From contig NC_056743.1 of the NCBI RefSeq assembly GCF_019279795.1, forward strand, positions 1,783,368,466 to 1,783,432,465: a stretch of DNA of 64,000 nt, given 5' to 3'. The notes beneath the pieces are model-generated. The model saw nothing but the letters and a program-made list of their open reading frames with translations, had not been told where the DNA came from and searched no databases. A program made the translations under genes and the position numbers. Positions within the stretch are counted from its first letter, which is position 1. Every line of letters starts with the position of its first letter. The DNA comes from Protopterus annectens (taxonomy: Eukaryota > Chordata > Ceratodontiformes > Protopteridae). Below, piece by piece: positions 58,693 through 64,000 of this stretch.

Positions 58693-60420
58693 TAGGTTCA
58701 TAAGTTCATAGATTGGTACTAGGGTATCAGCCCTAGGGCCTATACAAGCCTAACCATAACAATTCCCTGGATATTTCTTCCCACAATATTTACTTCCCTG
58801 GACCCCTGTCTAGCAGGGTGACTAACGTGATCCCCGGTGTGAATTTCCTATCTCCCATCCAATTGTCAAGGTTCTTTTTGAAGAGGGCTAAGGAGGCGCT
58901 CTGCTTGACATGTTTGGGCAGTCTATTCCAAAGTATGGGGAGTCTCTGGGTCAGGAACTTATCCCTCCAGCATGTTTTGTTCATTGTGATGACAAGGTTT
59001 AGATCTCTGGAGAGTGTGGCGATGAGGGATTAGTATTTTTTTAAGTGGAGCATATCCAGCAGCTCAGGGTTTGACATGGCCTCGTATGTTAAGCAGAGAT
59101 CACCTATGAGTAGACGATATGCCACAGAGTTTAGCTGGAGTTTTTTTAGATGGCCAGCATAGGGCATCTGCTTTAGGCCTGTGATTCTTTTAGTGAGGTA
59201 TTTCTGCGGCCTTTCCAGCTGTTGCAGATGTCTTGTGAGGTACATACCAAACGGGGCGTTGTACTCTATAATGGGTCTAATGAGGGATGAGTACAGTGGG
59301 ACAATGACCTTCTTTTTCTGGATGAAAAGCCCTTAGTGATGAGGTGCGCCACATAGTAGGATTTCCTGACTGTTGTGGTGATGTGGTTATCGAAGGTGAG
59401 ACTACTGTCCACCTGTGTCCCTAAGTCTCTCATCACACTTTCGGTGTTTAGTGTACTGTCACCTATGTGGTAATTCATGGGTACATGTCTTTTCCCAAAG
59501 GGAATAACTAAACATTTCTTGACATTAAGCTTGAGCCCATGGCTCTGGCACCAAGCATCTGTTTCTGTAAGGCCCTTTTGTAGAATATCCACATCATTTG
59601 GGGATTCAATAATGTCTCCCAGTTTGTAGTCATCTGCAAACTTTGTTAGCCAGAGTCCCTTAGTGTTGGCCTGTACTACAGAGAAGTAGATGCCAAACAA
59701 AAGCGTTCCCAGGCCTGAACCCTGAGGTACTCCACTTGTCACTTATCTGGAGCTATCTTTGGAGTCGGCTACTTTTACAGTCTGGGTTCTGTCAGTAAGC
59801 CAGTTGGCAACCCATCGAGTGACGTAGGGATTTATGCCCAACTTAGTAAGTTTATCTATGATTCCAGAGTGGGGGATGGTGTTGAGGGCCTTAGCGACAT
59901 CCAGATAGGCTGTGTGGACCACCTTATGCTCATCCACAGCTCCGGAGACTGATTCGAAGAAGTCAATCAGGTTCAGGAGACAAGATCTGCCCTTCATGAA
60001 TCCAAAATGGGTGAGTCCAGTGTCTGATGGTTGCCAATGTCTTTGTTTATAAGTTCCATGATAATGCATTCCATGTTCTTGCAGATCAGGCTTATCAGAC
60101 TGATGGGATGGTAGTTCCTGGGATCCAAGGTGGAGCCCCCCTTGTGGAGTGGGATAATGGTAGCTCTGCGCCACTCAGTGGGCACGAAGCCTGAGGTGAG
60201 GCTATGATTAAACATGACACTAAAGTGTGGTGCCAGTTCATTTTGTAGTTCACGTAGGTCACAGCCTGGGATGTCATCTGGTCCCATGGATGCTGTATTC
60301 TTACTTTTGGAGACTGCAGTTTCTACCTGTGCGGCCGTGATTACCGGAATTTGGCAATCTTTTGGTATTGAGATGGGCACTTTCGGGGGTGACATGGGGG
60401 TGAAGATGGCACTAAATAAA
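58693..60420 (-). mobile_element. CR1 LINE, best-preserved RT in the window
   Basis: On the minus strand, from 60395, the copy encodes CQIPVITAAQVETAVSKSKN, GPDDIPGCDLREL, NYHPISLISLICKNMECI, FGFMKGRSCLLNLIDFFE, YLDVAKALNTI, then a stop in the equivalent of SSRQ. TSGVPQGSGLG and KFADDYKLGD (FADD intact) follow, with CLVIPFGKRHVPMNYHIG. After a frameshift near 59330 comes LQQLERPQKYLTKRITGLKQ, and the end is the WRDKFLTQRLPILWNRLP region. Frameshifts also occur near 60030. The 3' end, read in reverse, is ATAGGTTCATAAGTTCATAG, a decayed octamer tail. Confidence 0.9.
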
Positions 60421-60421
60421 A

Positions 60422-60684
60422 AAAAAATACAGGTCTATATTATATTATTGACAGCTGAAAATGTCAACTCTGACTTGCTCGACACCAAAATGTTGAACTT
60501 CAAAATTAGTTAACTACACTCAGGGAAAGGGCAGGTGTCAGAGAACAGCCAACCGATTTCTTTCCGTTGGAAAGAAATCGGTGATTTGGCCTTTCACTAA
60601 TTTTGTAGTTCGATATGTTGGTGTTGAACAAGTCAGAGTCGACATTTTCCGCTGTCAACAATATAATATAGACCCAAAAAATAC
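60422..60684. mobile_element. Fold-back MITE with 9-bp TSD
   Basis: AAAAAATAC at 60422-60430 and 60676-60684 flanks a 245-bp element (60431-60675). Its arms are inverted repeats over most of their length. The left end GGTCTATATTATATT and the reverse of the right end agree, as do GACAGCTGAAAATGTCAACT and the right-hand equivalent with a few changes. An inner hairpin is CGATTTCTTTCC/GGAAAGAAATCG. Long inverted repeats with a 9-bp TSD fit a Mutator-like or Merlin-like non-autonomous element. No coding capacity. Confidence 0.8.
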
Positions 60685-61075
60685 ATTCAATTAATGCAAT
60701 GTGGATGGGAAATGTTTTTATACATAGCTAGCATGTATATTATACCAAGAGATTTGGATAAACAATCTCTTGAAATATTTTTTACATTTATATGGGGATC
60801 TAGGTTGAATCCAATGGAAAGAAGAGTGCTATGCATGAAAAGGAAGAAGGGGGAGGGGCTAGGATTATTAAATCCTTTATTATATAGAGCTTCATTAAAT
60901 TTATATAAGGTGCAAAAATGGATAAATGGGCAAGAAAACAAATTGGTTGTAAGAAAATTAAAACAGAAACATGAAAGAGAATGGGTATTAATGAAAACAA
61001 ATAAAAGAGAGAAAATATAGGTGAATTAAGAGATAAAGATGTGTCAAATAAAAATAAAAAAATATGGAAATTGAA
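60685..61075 (+). pseudogene. Tx1/L1-type LINE ORF2 C-terminal fragment
   Basis: A 108-codon frame (60694-61020) carries SLEIFFTFIWGSRLNPMERR, then KKGEGLGLLNPLLYRASLNL and VQKWI. This W-G-S-[RK] followed by G-[GE]-[LI]-G-[LF]-x-[ND] layout is typical of the region after RT in L1/Tx1 group proteins. Tx1-like is favoured over L1 by the WGS-x-x-NP wording, but this is by eye. It has no 5' or 3' landmarks and is the only such fragment in the window. Confidence 0.6.
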
Positions 61076-61079
61076 AATT

Positions 61080-64000
61080 ATTTATTTTATTTATTTATTT
61101 TACATTTGTTTACCAGGAAAGTCCAACTGGGCATGGATCCCGTTTTCAGCAGAGGCCTGGCGAGAAAAGCTCCACAAAGCTTAGTACAGCAAATACAGTA
61201 AATACAATACACATGTTAATAAAGTACAGTACAGATTACAATAAATACAGTAAATACAATACACATGTTAATAAAGTACAGTACAGATTACAATAAATAC
61301 AGTAAATACAATACACATGTTAATAAAGTACAGTACAGATTACAATAAATACAGTAAATACAATACACATGTTAAAATACAATACACATGTTAATAAAGT
61401 ACAGTACAGATTACAATAAATACAGTAAATACAATACACATGTTAATAAAGTACAGTACAGATTACAATAAATACAGTAAATACAATACACATGTTAATA
61501 AAGTACGGTGCAGAGTCAAAAAGTTAATAAAGTACAGTTTTAAGGCCGAGAAAGGAGCAAAAAGTAAATATACTATAAGGGGCACAGTGTGTTACAATAA
61601 ACAATACAGTTGAAAGGACATTTTGTTCAGTCATTCAGTTACATTCATCAGTGGCTAGTACAATAAACTCACATTGATTAGAAGTATAGAAAGGAATTGT
61701 TGCAAGCTTTCATAGAAGGTAAGATATGTAAATTAAGCTACCCAGGGTCAGAACAATAATATAACCAAGAACTATGTAAATGGGACTGGGGGAGTTTTTT
61801 GAAATTATTTTTGTTTTCCATGGTTCTAATATCTACAGGGATGGTATTCCATTCTTTTGCAACAGAAATAGAAAACAAACAGTCCCCAGAGCTGTTGTTG
61901 CTTTTGCCTATGTCAGCCAGTGTTTTATTGGTGGGACTTAATAGGCATTTGTTAGACTAGATATTAAGTAGACCTTGAAGAGCAGGAACTCTACTGGGAT
62001 AATATAGAATTGGGTTGGCTATTGTAAGCTGGTTATATGTAAGCAGGTTGGGTAATTCTAGCCAGGATAGTTGCTTGATTACTATGCAGTAATGTGTCCT
62101 GAAGTGTGAGTCAGTAGCAAACCTAGCTATTTTATTGTAGCAGGTGTTTAGTTTGTTAAAGTCTGCTTTGTTTAGGTTGATGAGTATGGGAGAGGCATAG
62201 AAAAGTGTGGATAGTAGGTGGGTTCTTGCAATGGTGACTTTACTGTCATTGGTGAGGTACTTTTTGCATTTATATAGGGTTCCGATTTTTATGGACTTTC
62301 TTTATTGTCTGTGCAATGTGCATATTGAATTTCATGTTGTGATCTACGATAACCCCTAGAAGTTTGGTGTGTTGGACAGGTGTGATAGGGGTGTTATTGG
62401 CTGAGAATATTATGAATGGTGGTATGGGGTCTAAGGCTCTAATGGGATAGAATATCATTAGCTGTGTTTTATGGGGTTAAGTATTAGTTGAGAGTTGGCT
62501 AACAAGGTTTCAACAGCGGTAAAGGACTCTTATGTCAATTCCTGGAGTAGAGGGAGTGATGGGGAGGAACATATTAGAGTGGAGTCATCATCGTACTGGA
62601 CTAAAGTTGCATGCTGGGTAGCTTTGTGGAGTTGGTTGATGAATATTTTGAATAGAAGAGGTCCAAGACTGGATCCTTGGAGGACACCTAGGGTGACAGG
62701 CAGGGGGGGAGATAAGGAGTTTTGGCATTTTACTGCTTGTTGGTGGTTGGTTAGATAGTCTTGAAACCATGTTAGTGTGGAGTGGCTGAGATTAAGATCA
62801 GAGAGAGCAGGAAGGAGTTTGATATGGGATACATTATTGAAGGCCTTGGAGAGATCTAGGAATACAGTGGATACCATGTTCCCATTGTTTCGATGTTGGT
62901 TTACTGTTTTGGTAAAGCTAATAAGGGCTGTGCTAGTACTGTGATTGGGGTAGAATCTGTGCTGGGTCTTGGTTAGCAGTTTATTAGTGAGGAGACAGTG
63001 CATTATTTGGGAATGTATACATTTTTTGATGATTTTAGATAAGGGGATAGAATGGCAATTGGACAGTAATTAGATAGTTGCACAGAGTTACCTTCATTGT
63101 GGAGTGGTATTATATGCAGATTTTTCCATAGAGAAGGAATGCATTGTTCTGATAAAGAGTGTTTAATACGCATGGAGACTGGGTAGGAGATGGCATTGGC
63201 TCTGATCTTTAGATATTCTGCAGGTAATTTGTCAGTGGCCAGAGTTGTGAGTTTAAGCCTATTTAGGTATTTATATATTGTGCTAGTAGGAACAGGCTGT
63301 AAGGAGACGAGGTTTTGGTCTGCTGGTACAGAACATAGGTTTGGATGTGAAGTGGGAGAACTACTATTGGTAAGGGCTAGGATGGATTTGGTGAAGTGTT
63401 CGTTGAATTGGGTGGCAATATTATTGGTGGTGGTGTCAATGTTTGGGGGTGGAGTACTGGTCTTTCCTGATTGTAGGATTTTATTAATGGCAGCCCAGAA
63501 TTTTTGTGGGTTATTTTTGTGTTTGGTTTGAATGCCTATATAGTGGTTCAATTTGCCTGCCCTGATTTGTTTTTTGGCTTTATTAGTTCCTGGTATGTCT
63601 GTCTATTAGTTTGAGTCTTATTTTGATACCACAAGTCCCATGCTTTATCTCTTTGTTTTAGTAGTAGATGTGTATCTCTGATCAGTCAGGGGGCATAGTT
63701 GTATTTAGTTCTGACAGTTCTGATAAGGGCAAGATAATTTTGAATATTTAGAAAAGTGTTATTGAAGTAGTATATGGCACTTTCCCGGAAGAGGGATGAG
63801 ATTAGTCTCCATTTGCATTGATTAAGTGCAGATATGAAGTCATGGGTTTTGAAATTCTTTGTATACTGGATTTCTTGGAAGGTGGAGGATTTTAATGGAT
63901 TCACTTGGTGTCTGATTATAAATGTGGGAAGGTGGCTGCTGAAAGTCTCTGGGAGGGACCCTGAGAGGTAAGATTGAGATGGTCTGTTAGTAAGGATCCA
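61080..64000 (-). mobile_element. L2-like LINE, runs off the window end
   Basis: The minus strand begins with the 3' tail, (AAAT)n after GGACTTTCCTGGTAAACAAA, at 61080-61180. Moving 5', the C-terminal part is at 62.25-61.8 kb (YNKIARFATDSHFRTHYCIV and SVAKEWNTIPVD). 62458-62270 carries LLGVIVDHNMKF. 63003-62530 holds RT with VFLDLSKAFNNVSHIKLL, TLGVLQGSSLGPLLFKIFI and QYDDDSTLI, where the family has YADD. 63551-63003 holds DKLPAEYLKIRANAISYP and IIPLHNEGNS. The endonuclease side continues beyond 63.9 kb. Several frame breaks exist. Confidence 0.88.
61180..61530. repeat. 52-bp minisatellite within the LINE 3' region
   Basis: The unit AATAAAGTACAGTACAGATT.. starts at 61218, 61270, 61322, 61393, 61445 and 61497. 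Most spacings are exactly 52 bases, with one 71-base step caused by a partial duplication of AATACAATACACATGTT. Units are nearly identical, so the array is recent compared with the LINE. Confidence 0.95.

Noticed and set aside
61180..61530. CRISPR-like array
   Set aside because: Units are contiguous 52-bp repeats without spacers.

Overview
This window looks like non-coding, repeat-saturated nuclear DNA from a large-genome vertebrate. No host protein-coding gene, rRNA or functional tRNA gene can be supported. The mix includes CR1 LINEs with 8-bp AACCTATG-type 3' ends, an L2-like LINE family, a Gmr1-like Ty3/Gypsy, a second Ty3/Gypsy with Mag-like gag, a Neptune-like Penelope element, Harbinger transposons, a Tx1/L1-type fragment and a fish-type tRNA SINE. 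That combination fits a lungfish, basal ray-finned fish or large-genome amphibian. The species is inference only; nothing in the sequence fixes it.

Layout. 0-3.4 kb: SINE remnants, a 116-bp tandem array and a small fold-back. 3.4-9.64 kb: two same-strand pieces of Gmr1-like Gypsy elements (RT-RNase H, then gag-protease-integrase), broken up by L2-like LINEs, a SINE with an 18-bp target-site duplication (TSD) and a TIR repeat. 9.6-13 kb: CR1 and Harbinger debris, a SINE with a CR1-like tail, and a possible Myb/SANT remnant. 14-15.7 kb: CR1. 18.3-20.3 kb: a decayed Myb/SANT-like gene of the Harbinger partner type. 23.3-27.0 kb: an old CR1, a CR1 of opposite strand nested in it, and a younger internally deleted CR1. 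27.0-28.0 kb: ~310-bp tandem units carrying (CA)n. 30.4-36.8 kb: a Harbinger transposase gene split by a Penelope-like element (PLE). 38.4-44.0 kb: a Ty3/Gypsy provirus on the minus strand with both LTRs, PBS, PPT and a 5-bp TSD. 44.4-47.5 kb: CR1 and TIR repeats. 51.1-54.0 kb: a long L2-like LINE with a 219-bp insertion. 54.3-60.4 kb: CR1 copies on the minus strand. 60.43-60.68 kb: a fold-back MITE with a 9-bp TSD. 60.7-61.07 kb: a Tx1/L1-type fragment. 61.08 kb to the end: an L2-like LINE with a 52-bp minisatellite in its 3' region.

The most remarkable structure is the Penelope element at 31325-36053. It has 404-bp terminal direct repeats (pLTRs), each carrying a hammerhead-ribozyme-like motif. 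It is flanked exactly at its boundaries by a 477-bp direct duplication of the Harbinger target, about 97% identical by eye. This is far longer than an ordinary target-site duplication. All elements look inactive: stops, frameshifts, lost catalytic residues and internal deletions are visible in nearly every coding remnant. Similarities are judged by eye from translated motifs; no database search was run.
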